The notes below the pieces were generated by a model, which made no database searches, was not told the DNA's origin, and saw nothing but the letters and a program-made list of their open reading frames with translations. Both the position numbers and the translations under genes were made by a program. Source: Desulfatitalea alkaliphila (GTDB taxonomy: Bacteria; Desulfobacterota; Desulfobacteria; Desulfobacterales; Desulfosarcinaceae). From it: a stretch of DNA of 64,000 bases. Positions 1-8,053 of the stretch are shown one piece after another (the stretch's first letter is position 1; each line of letters opens with the position of its first letter). The stretch covers positions 62,001 through 126,000 of the forward strand of contig NZ_JALJRB010000005.1 in the NCBI RefSeq assembly GCF_022968795.1. The letters are read 5' to 3'.

Positions 1-325
1 CAGCGGCTGGGAAGTGGAGGAGCTGGTGCTGCGTGACGTGCTGGCCGATTTCGCCGAGAAGGCCGAAGCGGCCAAGGCGCGCATTCTGGCGGGCCGCACC
101 TCGCCCATCGAATATTTCCTCAACCGCCGCCTGATGGATTTAGCGGCCCTGGCCCAGGCAATGGGCATCGGCAAGTGGCGGGTCAAACGCCACCTCAAAC
201 CGCGCGTCTTCAACAAGTTGAACGACAAGCTGCTGCAGCGCTACGCCAGCCTGTTCCGCATCGATATCGCCACGTTGAAACAGTTCAAGGAGATTCTCGC
301 CCGTGATCCTGATTCCCAATTTTAA
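1..325 (+). CDS. 3' end of an unidentified protein (partial)
   Basis: The reading frame is open from the first base of the window, so the true start lies upstream; GTG at 14 is only the first internal start-like codon. About 107 residues are visible. They are rich in Ala, Arg and Lys and contain a stretch near the middle (LMDLAALAQAMGIGKWRVKR) that looks like a helix-turn-helix, but I do not recognise the family. The frame overlaps the start of the next gene (303) by 23 bp on the same strand, which suggests translational coupling with the BtrH_N protein and so a place in the same cluster. No function is assigned. Confidence 0.6.
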   Translation, partial: SGWEVEELVLRDVLADFAEKAEAAKARILAGRTSPIEYFLNRRLMDLAALAQAMGIGKWRVKRHLKPRVFNKLNDKLLQRYASLFRIDIATLKQFKEILARDPDSQF

Positions 326-1310
326 GCACCAACATTTCGCCCATTGCGAAAGCGGCGTCATGTCGTCTCTGTTGCAGCACAAAGGCCTCACCCTCTCCGA
401 ACCCATGGTGTTCGGCCTTTCCGGCGCCCTGAGTTTCGCCTTTCTGCCTTTTCTCAAGTTCGGCAACATGCCCTTGGTCTCCTACCGCATGTTTCCAGGG
501 CACATCGTCAAGAAGTTCCCCAAACAGTTGGGGGTCGCCTACTTTCGCAAGACTTACCGCGATCCGGCCAAAGCCATGGCCGAACTGGACGATTTCCTAG
601 TGCAGGGCCAAATGGTGGGGCTGCAAACCTCGGCCTACCACACCACCTACTTCCCCCCGGAGATGCGTTTCCACTTCAACGCCCACAACATCATCGTGGT
701 GGGCAGGGAGAACAACGAATATATCGTCAGCGATCCGGTTTTCGACCAGCTCCAGCGCATTGCGCCGGAGGACCTGCAAAGTGCCCGCTTCGCCAAGGGG
801 CTCAGCGCACCCAAAGGGTTGGCCCACTTCCCCCTGGCGGTACCGGAGCAAATCGCGCTGACAGATCAGATCGCGCGGGCCATCAAGAAAACGGTCCATA
901 TGATGCTCTATGCACCGGTGCCCTGGATCGGCATCAAGGGCATCCGCTACCTAGCCCGCCGGGTGGGCAAGCTGGCCACCAAATCCGAGCCCCGCTATTT
1001 CCGTCTGTTTTTGGGCAACATCGTGCGCATGCAGGAGGAGATCGGCACCGGCGGCGGCGGTTTCCGCTTCATGTACGCCTCCTTCTTGCAGGAAGCCTTC
1101 GAAATCACCGGTTGGCCCGTGCTGCAGGAGGCCTCCGAACGCATGACGGCCGCCGGAGACCAGTGGCGCCGGTTTGCCCTGGAGGGCGCGCGATGGATTA
1201 AAAACAAGGGAACGGAAGGCGACCCGCAGTTGCCGGCCCGGCTGCTGCGGGAGTGCGCGGAAACGGAGAAAGAGATTTACCAAATGCTCAAAAAGGCCCA
1301 GCCGTCTTAA
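303..1310 (+). CDS. BtrH N-terminal domain / DUF4872 protein
   Basis: A 335-residue protein resembling the BtrH_N plus DUF4872 architecture. The N-terminal part (about residues 1-140) has the papain/C39-like pattern of this family: HCESGVMSSLL near residue 13, which would supply the nucleophile cysteine, and HNIIVVG near residue 127, which would supply the histidine. The C-terminal half is helical, as in DUF4872. BtrH is an acyltransferase that moves an acyl group from an acyl carrier protein to an amine in butirosin synthesis. A comparable acyl-ACP transfer role is an inference here, supported by the ACP and ketosynthase genes that converge on it from the other strand. It is separated from the convergent ketosynthase homologue by about 60 bp. 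Confidence 0.75.
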   Translation: MILIPNFKHQHFAHCESGVMSSLLQHKGLTLSEPMVFGLSGALSFAFLPFLKFGNMPLVSYRMFPGHIVKKFPKQLGVAYFRKTYRDPAKAMAELDDFLVQGQMVGLQTSAYHTTYFPPEMRFHFNAHNIIVVGRENNEYIVSDPVFDQLQRIAPEDLQSARFAKGLSAPKGLAHFPLAVPEQIALTDQIARAIKKTVHMMLYAPVPWIGIKGIRYLARRVGKLATKSEPRYFRLFLGNIVRMQEEIGTGGGGFRFMYASFLQEAFEITGWPVLQEASERMTAAGDQWRRFALEGARWIKNKGTEGDPQLPARLLRECAETEKEIYQMLKKAQPS

Positions 1311-1372
1311 GGGCTCGCGAAAAGACCGCAGGTGCGGCGCTATGACGGGCGGCACCCTTCAGGTGTATCGCT

Positions 1373-2269
1373 TTAATACTTCTCCACCACCAGCAGCACC
1401 AACTGATCGCGGAAATCTTTGTTGACATGCACCAGGCAACCCGTGGCGCCCTGCTCCAGAAAATGGGTCACGCCGCAGGCGGTGGCCGAGTCGAAATAAC
1501 CCCGCTCGGCGATATAATCCATGGGGACCGCGTCCGCCAAGGCTTGGCCGATGGTTTCACGGTCGGCGGCGTTCGGCAGGATGCCGTAGGATAGATGCAC
1601 CGTATCGGGCAGCGCCTGGCGCCCGATCCAAGCCGCGGCAGCGGCGGCGCTCTCAAAGGTGGCCGGTGGCCGCAGGGCGCCCAGGGCCCCTTGTGCCGTG
1701 CGGCGCAGCAGCAGCCAACTACTACCTTCGACCATCTCGTATTGACCGTAGGGCAGCTGAAACTTGGCTTCGAATTGATCCCGGGAGAAACAGGCTTCGT
1801 CCGCGCCACCGATCAGGGCCGATTGAATGCCGCCCATGGCCATGTCGCAGAAAGCCAGCTCCAGACCCCGCTCGAAGGAGAGTTGTTTGCTGGAGAAGGT
1901 GACGTTGCGCCCCGGCAGGCCCAGGCTCTGGGCCACATAGAAAGAGGCCGTGTTGCTCATGGTGTTGATAAAGTTGTAGGGCATGGGGAATTCGTGCTTG
2001 TGAAAGATCTGGTTGAGCACGGTTTCGGTGTCGCCCAGATTGCCGTTCTCAGTGGTCAGATAGATGGCGGTGGCCGGCGCCGGATCGTGTCCCTGCACGC
2101 AGCGGCACGCGCCGGCCAGGGCGATCAGCACAAAACGGTTGGCGCGCCGGAAATGAATGCGGGTGTAACGGCTCACCTCGGCCTTGATGGCCTTGACGTC
2201 CGCCACCGGCGGTCCCACGAAACTCCCATGACCATGGATGTGCATCATAAGCGGTGCGTCATCTCCCAT
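1373..2269 (-). CDS. Ketosynthase homologue lacking the active-site cysteine
   Basis: A 298-residue thiolase-fold protein of the beta-ketoacyl synthase type, shorter than a standard KAS II (about 410). Where a KAS has the nucleophile Cys in a TACSS-type turn, this protein reads NTMSNTASFY with no cysteine. Later motifs are also degenerate. It is therefore probably a non-condensing partner, like a chain-length factor, for the FabF-like KAS encoded immediately upstream; their reading frames overlap by 11 bp. The heterodimer is an inference from the KAS/CLF pattern. It is the last gene of the darA-darB-ACP-KAS run. The start taken is ATG at 2269; a second pair of ATG codons lies a few residues later. 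Confidence 0.7.
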   Translation of the reverse strand: MGDDAPLMMHIHGHGSFVGPPVADVKAIKAEVSRYTRIHFRRANRFVLIALAGACRCVQGHDPAPATAIYLTTENGNLGDTETVLNQIFHKHEFPMPYNFINTMSNTASFYVAQSLGLPGRNVTFSSKQLSFERGLELAFCDMAMGGIQSALIGGADEACFSRDQFEAKFQLPYGQYEMVEGSSWLLLRRTAQGALGALRPPATFESAAAAAAWIGRQALPDTVHLSYGILPNAADRETIGQALADAVPMDYIAERGYFDSATACGVTHFLEQGATGCLVHVNKDFRDQLVLLVVEKY

Positions 2270-3410
2270 TGCCGATCACCAGTGAAACGCAATTGCCGCC
2301 GAAGCCGAAATAGTTGAGCAGGAATATTCCACCGGAAACCGCCAAAGACTGCGTCAAGGGCGTCACCCCCAGCGCCTCGTCCGGCTCCTCGAACCCGGCC
2401 ATGGGGGGAATGAAGCCGTTGCGCGCCGCCTCGCTGAACAATACCAGTTCGATGACGCCGCAGGCCCCCACCGTGTGGCCGATGTAGGGCTTGAGCCCGG
2501 TCACCGGGGGCATTTGCCCGCCAAAGACCTGGCGCAGGCCGTTGCATTCGGTCTGATCGTTGTGGTAGCTGCCCGTGGCATGGGCCTTGACCGCGGCGAT
2601 TCGGGAAGGTGTGACCCCGGCGTTGGCCAACGCCTCGGTCATGACACCGGCGATGCGCCCGCCTTCCGGGTCGTGGGTGGTGACACTGAAGGTATCGCAC
2701 CCGTTGGCGCCGCCTAGGCAGGCAAAGGCATCCGGTGCCGGCATCTGGCGGTCCAGGATCACGGCGCCGCACCCCTCGCCCATGATGATGCCCTGGCGGC
2801 GGCGGTCGAAGGGACGATAGGGCGGCGGGGTGATCAGTTTGAGCGCCTCGAACCCGTAAAAGCCCAGGTGGCTGTACAGATCATAGCCCACCACCAGGGC
2901 CCGCGCCAACATCCCTTGGGCAATCATGCCGGCGGCGAACAGCAGGCCGTTGGCGCTGGAGGTACAGGCGGTGGTGAAGGTGTAACAGGGGCCGCGCATA
3001 TCGAAGCGGCGCCCGACTTCGTGGGCGATGTTGCCGTAGCCCGAGGAGGTTCGGGAAAGCACCTCGCGCTGGGTGCGGTAGTCCTCTTCGTAGATGGGAA
3101 TGTCGATGGAGGTGGAACCGAAGAAGATGGGCAGTTGCCGGACCTCTTCCGGCCGCAAGCCCGCGTCGGCGATGGCCCGGGCGATGGTGTCGTCCAGGAT
3201 GGCGTTGAAATAGGTTGCGCCGTCCTGCCCCGTATCGACCCGCTGTTGCGGCAAACGACAATAGGGGCGACTGTAATCCAGCCCGATCAGGTCCAGCGGG
3301 GTCTCCGCCACCCTTGTGCGGCCTTGGCGCATGTCCGCCATGATCCGCTCCGGGTCACCGCCCAGGGCGCACTGCACGGCTTTGCCGCGGATATAGACCT
3401 GGTGCTTCAC
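2259..3410 (-). CDS. Beta-ketoacyl-ACP synthase II (FabF-like)
   Basis: A 383-residue KAS with all catalytic residues: the nucleophile Cys in TTACTSSANG, the first His in KAHATGSYHNDQTE and the second His in GLKPYIGHTVGACG. It would condense an ACP-bound malonyl extender with an acyl starter in the cytoplasm. The start is set at GTG 3410 rather than the ATG at 3443: the GTG follows a GAGG ribosome site by five bases and begins just after the ACP stop codon, whereas the upstream ATG lies inside the ACP gene. It sits between the ACP gene and the cysteine-less KAS homologue, a typical layout for a small type II polyketide/aryl-lipid cluster. Confidence 0.85.
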   Translation of the reverse strand: MKHQVYIRGKAVQCALGGDPERIMADMRQGRTRVAETPLDLIGLDYSRPYCRLPQQRVDTGQDGATYFNAILDDTIARAIADAGLRPEEVRQLPIFFGSTSIDIPIYEEDYRTQREVLSRTSSGYGNIAHEVGRRFDMRGPCYTFTTACTSSANGLLFAAGMIAQGMLARALVVGYDLYSHLGFYGFEALKLITPPPYRPFDRRRQGIIMGEGCGAVILDRQMPAPDAFACLGGANGCDTFSVTTHDPEGGRIAGVMTEALANAGVTPSRIAAVKAHATGSYHNDQTECNGLRQVFGGQMPPVTGLKPYIGHTVGACGVIELVLFSEAARNGFIPPMAGFEEPDEALGVTPLTQSLAVSGGIFLLNYFGFGGNCVSLVIGNGR

Positions 3411-3417
3411 GCGAACC

Positions 3418-3708
3418 TCACGCCGGTTGGATGTGGTCGGCAAAACTGTTGATGCTCTTCATCACCCGGCGCATCTCCTTGCTGTCCCGGATGGCGATGC
3501 CGAAGGTGTTTTGAATGGCGATGGAAATCTGCAGGGCGTCGATGGAATCGAGCTCCAGGTTGGAGGCGCGGTCGAACAGGGGCGCTTCATCGTCGATATC
3601 GGAAAGCTCGATGTCCAGATCGCAATTGTCCACAATCAATTGTTTGATGCGGGTTTTTAAGGCTTCGTCCAGGGACCCCTTCATGTTGAATTGCACTACC
3701 CTTTCCAT
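3418..3708 (-). CDS. Acyl carrier protein
   Basis: A small acidic helical protein with the phosphopantetheine attachment motif LELDSIDAL, whose serine would carry the prosthetic group. The length, about 90-96 residues depending on the start, is that of a dedicated discrete ACP. The start is uncertain. ATG 3708 has no good ribosome site; an internal GTG and ATG about 5 and 9 codons later follow a GGAAAGG stretch. A longer upstream extension is alanine-rich and unlikely to be translated. The partners are presumably the KAS enzymes encoded on both sides. A gap of about 170 bp separates it from the upstream darB-like gene, so it may have its own promoter. Confidence 0.85.
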   Translation of the reverse strand: MERVVQFNMKGSLDEALKTRIKQLIVDNCDLDIELSDIDDEAPLFDRASNLELDSIDALQISIAIQNTFGIAIRDSKEMRRVMKSINSFADHIQPA

Positions 3709-3881
3709 GAGATGGCATCGGCCCACCGGTTGGTGCGCCCATGCGGCGGCCGGCGCCGCGACAGCCACGGAGGCCCCAGCGGGACCCCTGAATTAGACTT
3801 GCAGCGCAACGACGGCCGAACTTGGTTCATTAATAAGAAACGATGTTCGCCGTCAAGGATTATTAAAAACCACCGTCGTTG

Positions 3882-5024
3882 TCAGACCACCTTCAACATC
3901 ATGAAGCAGTGGGAAAACCGGGCGCTTTCGGGAATGAAACACAACAGCCGCTGCCCCGTGCGCAATTTGCCCGACCGATAAAGCTCATCGAGTATGATGT
4001 AGATGGCGGCGCTGCCGGTGTTGCCCTTGGTGGTAAGATTGGTGAACCACTTTTCGTAGGGAATTTCGAATCCCACCTGCCGCATGCCCTCATAAAAACG
4101 GGGCCGGAAATATCCGGAGGAGTAGTGAGGCAAAAACCAGTCCACGTCTTCCGGGGTCAGGCCATGTTTTTCGGCGGCATGGGTCAAGGTGCGCCCCATG
4201 GTCTCCACGATGTGTTTGTCCAGCAGCTTGATGTCCTGACGCACGTTGAACAGGTACGGTTTCTGGTCGGCGGGAATGGCTTCCACATTGCGCCAGCCGG
4301 CGGTGCCACCGCCTTCCAGCTTGACGCCGCCGCCGTACATGCAAGTTTCCAGCTCGCCGGCGAAACTCAAATGTTCGAACCACTCGATCTCCAGGGCCGG
4401 TCGGTCGGCGGGCCGCTGTCGCGACAAATACACGGCCCCCGCGCCGTCCGAAAGCATCCAGCGCAAGAAATCGGCGTCAAAGGCCCTGATGGGGTTCTTT
4501 TCCAGATCGTTGGCCGGATCGGCCATGGCTTGAAAAAAACCGGCCCGCATGAAGGAGGAGGCCAGTTCGGAACCGGTGGCCACGGCATTGTCGCTGAGGC
4601 CGGCGGCCACGTTGAGATAGGCGTATTTGAGGGCCGTGATTCCGGACAGACAGATGCCGGCGGTGGAGACCGCATCGCAGGGCGGCATGCCCAACTCGCC
4701 CAACACCATCAGGGCGTGACCGGGAAACAGCACATCGGCGCTGGTGGTGCCGCAGCAGAGGCATTGAATCTCTTTGGGTTGGAAACCCGCATGGGGTTTG
4801 AGACCCCGGATGGCTTCGGCGGTCAACCGGGCGTTGGAGTGGGTCAAGCGGCCGCTGGCCGGATCCACCGCATAATACCGCTGCTGAATCTGATTGTTGC
4901 GCAGCACGATTTTCTTGGTGCGCGACGGTAGGTTGTTGATGCGGCCCAACACCTCTTCGATGGCCTCGTTGTCGACGGGCGCGTTGGGCAGAAAGGCCGC
5001 TATGTCGGTAATGTAAACTGTCAT
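3882..5024 (-). CDS. darB: Beta-ketoacyl-ACP synthase III, DarB-like
   Basis: A 380-residue KAS III-fold enzyme. The catalytic triad is visible: Cys in STAGICLSGITALKYA, His in FLPHYSSGYF and Asn in TTKGNTGSAAIYI. The start ATG 5024 follows an AGGGA site by four bases; the open frame extends 35 codons upstream without a ribosome site. It is next to a DarA-like gene, and the DarA-DarB pair defines dialkylresorcinol biosynthesis, where DarB condenses two beta-keto or unsaturated acyl chains and DarA acts on the cyclic intermediate. The dialkylresorcinol assignment comes from this pairing, not from DarB alone, since generic FabH proteins share the same motifs. Confidence 0.75.
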   Translation of the reverse strand: MTVYITDIAAFLPNAPVDNEAIEEVLGRINNLPSRTKKIVLRNNQIQQRYYAVDPASGRLTHSNARLTAEAIRGLKPHAGFQPKEIQCLCCGTTSADVLFPGHALMVLGELGMPPCDAVSTAGICLSGITALKYAYLNVAAGLSDNAVATGSELASSFMRAGFFQAMADPANDLEKNPIRAFDADFLRWMLSDGAGAVYLSRQRPADRPALEIEWFEHLSFAGELETCMYGGGVKLEGGGTAGWRNVEAIPADQKPYLFNVRQDIKLLDKHIVETMGRTLTHAAEKHGLTPEDVDWFLPHYSSGYFRPRFYEGMRQVGFEIPYEKWFTNLTTKGNTGSAAIYIILDELYRSGKLRTGQRLLCFIPESARFSHCFMMLKVV

Positions 5025-5094
5025 CGTTTCCCTGTGTGTTTTCCTTATCCTATGTAGACGTGGCGGTTGGTGATGGGCCGCGGGAAGACCCGGT

Positions 5095-6027
5095 TCACCC
5101 CTCAAGGGGACCGGTCCTATTTTCGGCAAAGTGGGTGACCATCTTTAGGAGCTTCTCTTTTTTGAGGCGTTGCAACACTGCGGTGGCCACTGTCGCCACC
5201 GGGGCCAAAAGAAATACGGCGGTGAGCAGGTAGGCACGGAACAACCGCAAACGGCCGTTGCGGGCCGGATCGCCCGGTCCTCCCTTGCGGCGGATGAAAC
5301 GCGCCCACACCTGGAAAATCTTGGCGATGCGGAGTTCGAACAAAATGTAAGCGGGCACCACCGGGGCGGCACCCAGACGATTCAGGCGCGGTTGCAGGCC
5401 GGACCAGTCGCCGGAGGCCAGGGCCGCCTGCAATGGGCGGCCGAAGCGGGCGGTGGCGGCGATGTCCGCCTCGGAAACGCCGGGGCGCGGGAAAATGCCC
5501 AGAAAACGCTCCTTGCGGCCGGTGAGCATCCAATAGGCGATGGAGACCACGCCGGAAAGGTTGGCCGCCCGGTCCATGCGCACGATGTTGCCCGCCGGCC
5601 GGCCGCCGTTTTGCACGATGGCGGCCTTGACCTTCTCCTGGGCCAGCAGCCACATGTTGCGACAACCGATCAGGGTGATTACCGGCCGCCCCCGCATGAC
5701 CCGGGCCGCTTCGGGGGACTGCAGAAAGGCGGTCACCGGCAAGGAGGGGGAGAGGTACCAAACCGTATAGGCCAGGATCACCGCGTCGAAATCCGCGGCG
5801 GGGTCGAAGGTCGGCGGCGCCAGACGGCAGGGCCACTGTTGCACCGATTCCGGGAAAACGTCGGTGAACGCCAGGGCGGTCCAGGGAAAGGGATAAGCCG
5901 GCTGCGGCTGCAAGGCTTCCCGCACCACCGCCACATCCCCGGCGGCCTCCAGGGGGGCCAGCAGGTTGTCCAGAATCCGGGTCAACTGCCCGGTTTGGGA
6001 ATAGGAAACAACCAGAATGCGCTTCAT
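5095..6027 (-). CDS. darA: DarA-like flavodoxin-fold condensing enzyme partner
   Basis: A 310-residue protein starting MKRILVVSYSQTGQLTRI, the phosphate-binding loop of a flavodoxin-like fold and the characteristic opening of proteins annotated as dialkylresorcinol condensing enzyme DarA. A hydrophobic segment near residues 265-285 could anchor the C-terminus to the membrane. It is the first gene of the minus-strand run darA-darB-ACP-KAS-KAS homologue. No DarC-type aromatase is visible in the window, so the final product (cyclohexanone, resorcinol or something else) is open. The start ATG 6027 is preceded by AGGATG. Confidence 0.7.
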   Translation of the reverse strand: MKRILVVSYSQTGQLTRILDNLLAPLEAAGDVAVVREALQPQPAYPFPWTALAFTDVFPESVQQWPCRLAPPTFDPAADFDAVILAYTVWYLSPSLPVTAFLQSPEAARVMRGRPVITLIGCRNMWLLAQEKVKAAIVQNGGRPAGNIVRMDRAANLSGVVSIAYWMLTGRKERFLGIFPRPGVSEADIAATARFGRPLQAALASGDWSGLQPRLNRLGAAPVVPAYILFELRIAKIFQVWARFIRRKGGPGDPARNGRLRLFRAYLLTAVFLLAPVATVATAVLQRLKKEKLLKMVTHFAENRTGPLEG

Positions 6028-6250
6028 GACATCCTATTTCAGTTCAGTGCAAAGCAACCCTCAGCACCCGCTACCATCCCGCCGGAACCGCATTAAACCA
6101 AGTTCATCTATCGAATACACCCTGGAATGTCAATGTGGGAATGGGTGCGTGACAATGCAGTCGCATATCGCTTTGGCACGGGAGACGCGCCCTCCAAGCG
6201 GGCATATCGCGGGCATGGCCAGCGCCTTCACCCCATTGCAACCTTCGTCC

Positions 6251-6277
6251 CTGTAGGAGCGGGCCATGCCCGCGACC
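6251..6277. repeat. REP-like palindrome
   Basis: A GTAGGAGCGGGC stretch runs into CATGCCCGCGA, forming the inverted repeat GCGGGC-CAT-GCCCGC. This is the same head-plus-stem layout as the REP elements known from Pseudomonas genomes that RAYT transposases mobilise. A partial related unit (GCGGGCATATCGCGGGCATGG) lies at about 6199-6220. No RAYT gene is in the window. Confidence 0.55.
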
Positions 6278-6590
6278 GCCATACCGCGATGATCGTTTAG
6301 CATCGTTGAAGGTTGTATGGAGCGTTAAACGACCATTCTATTGTGCTTTCTGCTTAGGCCGGGTGTTTAGGCCGACGGTTGTTTGGTGCGTTGAACGACC
6401 CCCGGCGGGTGGGCCGGTGGAGCCGGGTGCTGCGCGTTTTGACGCCAAGGGGCCGTAATGGGGTGGGAAAATACCTTTTTGGCCGGCGCTGCTGTAGGGG
6501 ATTCCGCGTGATCAGCATCACAATCGATTGATGCAACCTTTCAACTCAAACACTCTCCAACTCCTCAAATCCATAATGGATAGAATTCCT

Positions 6591-6617
6591 TAACTTAAAA
6601 CTTAAAACTTTAAACTC
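6591..6617. repeat. ACTTAAAA octamer array, copy 1
   Basis: Tandem ACTTAAAA units preceded by GAATTC at 6583. Arrays of the same unit occur at 12740-12769 and 20957-20990; the third is also preceded by GAATTC. It lies just downstream of the ABC permease stop codon. Confidence 0.6.
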
Positions 6618-6651
6618 TTTTATTTCAAACCCTTAAACAAACTCCACAACC

Positions 6652-7962
6652 CTACCCATGTTGACGACGCTGACGTGTAGCGAGCAGAGCTGCGATCAAT
6701 GCGACGGCGGTGAACAGGAGCAACGCGGCGATGCGGCCGCTGATGGCGTATAAATCGCCGCCGCGGACGAACAGGGTCAGGAAGGCGTCATGGCCCCAGC
6801 CGAGGGGGGAGAGCAGGCTCAAGCGCTGCATGACGGGGGGCATGGCGAACACGGGCACCATCAGTCCTCCCAGGGCGGCGGCGATGACCACGGTGATGGG
6901 GCCCAGGGTGGTGGCTTGTTCATGGGTGCGGGACAGGGCGCCGAGCATCACGCCGAAGCCGGTGGCGGCCAAGGCGCTGCTCAACACCAGCAGGGCGAGG
7001 GCGCCGTGGGCGTTGCCCAAGGCCAGGGCCGGGGTTCCCAGGCGGGGCAGCAGCCAGTGGCCCACCATCAGAATCAGGCCGAACTGCAGCACACACACCG
7101 TTACATAGGCACCCAACTTGCCGCACAAGAGGGTCAGGCGGGCCACCGGCATGGTCATCAAGCGCGCGGTGATCCCCAGTTGCCGCTCCCGGATCATGCC
7201 TCCGGCCAGGGGGACGGCAACGAAGAACATGCCGAACAGGGCCCAGGCGGGCACATTCTGCTGCACGGCCGTGGGCAGGATGTCGCGGGGCGCCGCTTCG
7301 GCCACCGCGATCAGGGCATCCTCTTCGGCCGCCAATTGCAGCACCGGCAAGGATTGCCCACCGGGCATCTCTCCCATGCGGTCATTGAGTTGGGCGATGC
7401 GTTGGTTGAGGGCCTGCTCCAGGGTCCGCATGCGGGCCGCGGCCTGTACCGCCGCCAGGGATTGATGCAAAGCGCCGGTGATCGCCGCGCCATAGCCGCC
7501 GGTCAGCGTGGGATCCAAAAAGAGGGTGATTTCCGGCAGGACCGCCGGGAAAGGAGCTTCAGCCGTCTCGCCGGCCAGCAATGCCTCGACCTCTTGGGTG
7601 ATGCGTTGCTGCACCATGGCGGACATCCCTTCGGGCAACACCACACCGAAACGGTAATCCCCCCGCTGCACCGCATCGCGGGCCGCCGCCGCATCCAGTG
7701 CGTCGTCCGCCGGATGGTGCGCCACCGCCAACCGGGGCAAGCGGGCCATATGGGCCACCAACTCCCCGGCCAAGGTACCGCCGTCCTGGTCCACCACCAC
7801 CCCTTGCAGCCGTGTCCCCCCCTGGTCCTTGAACACATTGTCCTGCACCAGGGTGATCACCACCACCAGGACGGCGGGCATCGCAAAGAGCAGCAACACC
7901 CCGGAACGGTCCCGCGCCAGCAAACGCAATTCACGCAACCATGTGAACAAGAATCGATACAC
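6652..7962 (-). CDS. ABC-2 type transporter permease
   Basis: A 436-residue membrane protein of the ABC-2 export family. One N-terminal membrane helix (about residues 20-40) is followed by a large soluble loop of roughly 190 residues and then five or six hydrophobic segments, the arrangement of ABC2_membrane_3 proteins. GTG 7962 is preferred; an upstream in-frame TTG would add a glycine-rich leader encoded by the repeat tract. It pairs with the ATPase gene upstream, separated by about 90 bp of AC-rich repeat. Export of the neighbouring cluster's lipid product is plausible because ABC exporters accompany such clusters, but nothing in the sequence proves it. Confidence 0.8.
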   Translation of the reverse strand: MYRFLFTWLRELRLLARDRSGVLLLFAMPAVLVVVITLVQDNVFKDQGGTRLQGVVVDQDGGTLAGELVAHMARLPRLAVAHHPADDALDAAAARDAVQRGDYRFGVVLPEGMSAMVQQRITQEVEALLAGETAEAPFPAVLPEITLFLDPTLTGGYGAAITGALHQSLAAVQAAARMRTLEQALNQRIAQLNDRMGEMPGGQSLPVLQLAAEEDALIAVAEAAPRDILPTAVQQNVPAWALFGMFFVAVPLAGGMIRERQLGITARLMTMPVARLTLLCGKLGAYVTVCVLQFGLILMVGHWLLPRLGTPALALGNAHGALALLVLSSALAATGFGVMLGALSRTHEQATTLGPITVVIAAALGGLMVPVFAMPPVMQRLSLLSPLGWGHDAFLTLFVRGGDLYAISGRIAALLLFTAVALIAALLATRQRRQHG

Positions 7963-7980
7963 CCCACCCCCCGAACCCAA

Positions 7981-8047
7981 GCAACCCAACAAACCCTACC
8001 AACCCAACCAACTCAATAAACTCAATAAACTCAACAAACCCAACACC
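7981..8047. repeat. AC-rich imperfect repeat, copy 1
   Basis: A nearly G-free tract of CCAAC, CAACAAA and AACTCAAT units between the two ABC transporter genes. The same sequence family recurs at 34741-34806 and, inverted, at 34495-34585. Confidence 0.6.
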
Positions 8048-8053
8048 CTCCGC

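Larger units (their letters stand above)
6028..6651. other. Noncoding spacer with repeats
   Basis: No credible gene. The stretch lies between the ABC permease stop and the darA start. It holds a REP-like palindrome (6251-6277), a related unit about 45 bp upstream, and a strongly G-depleted tail (about 6536-6651) that includes an ACTTAAAA array. The darA promoter is not in this spacer's repeat-rich end; it should lie close to 6030-6110, but I see no convincing -35/-10 pair. Confidence 0.6.

Noticed and set aside
1311-1372. Bidirectional terminator between the convergent BtrH_N and ketosynthase-homologue genes
   Set aside because: Only a 5-bp stem (CCGCA-GG-TGCGG) is present and there is no T-run on either side.
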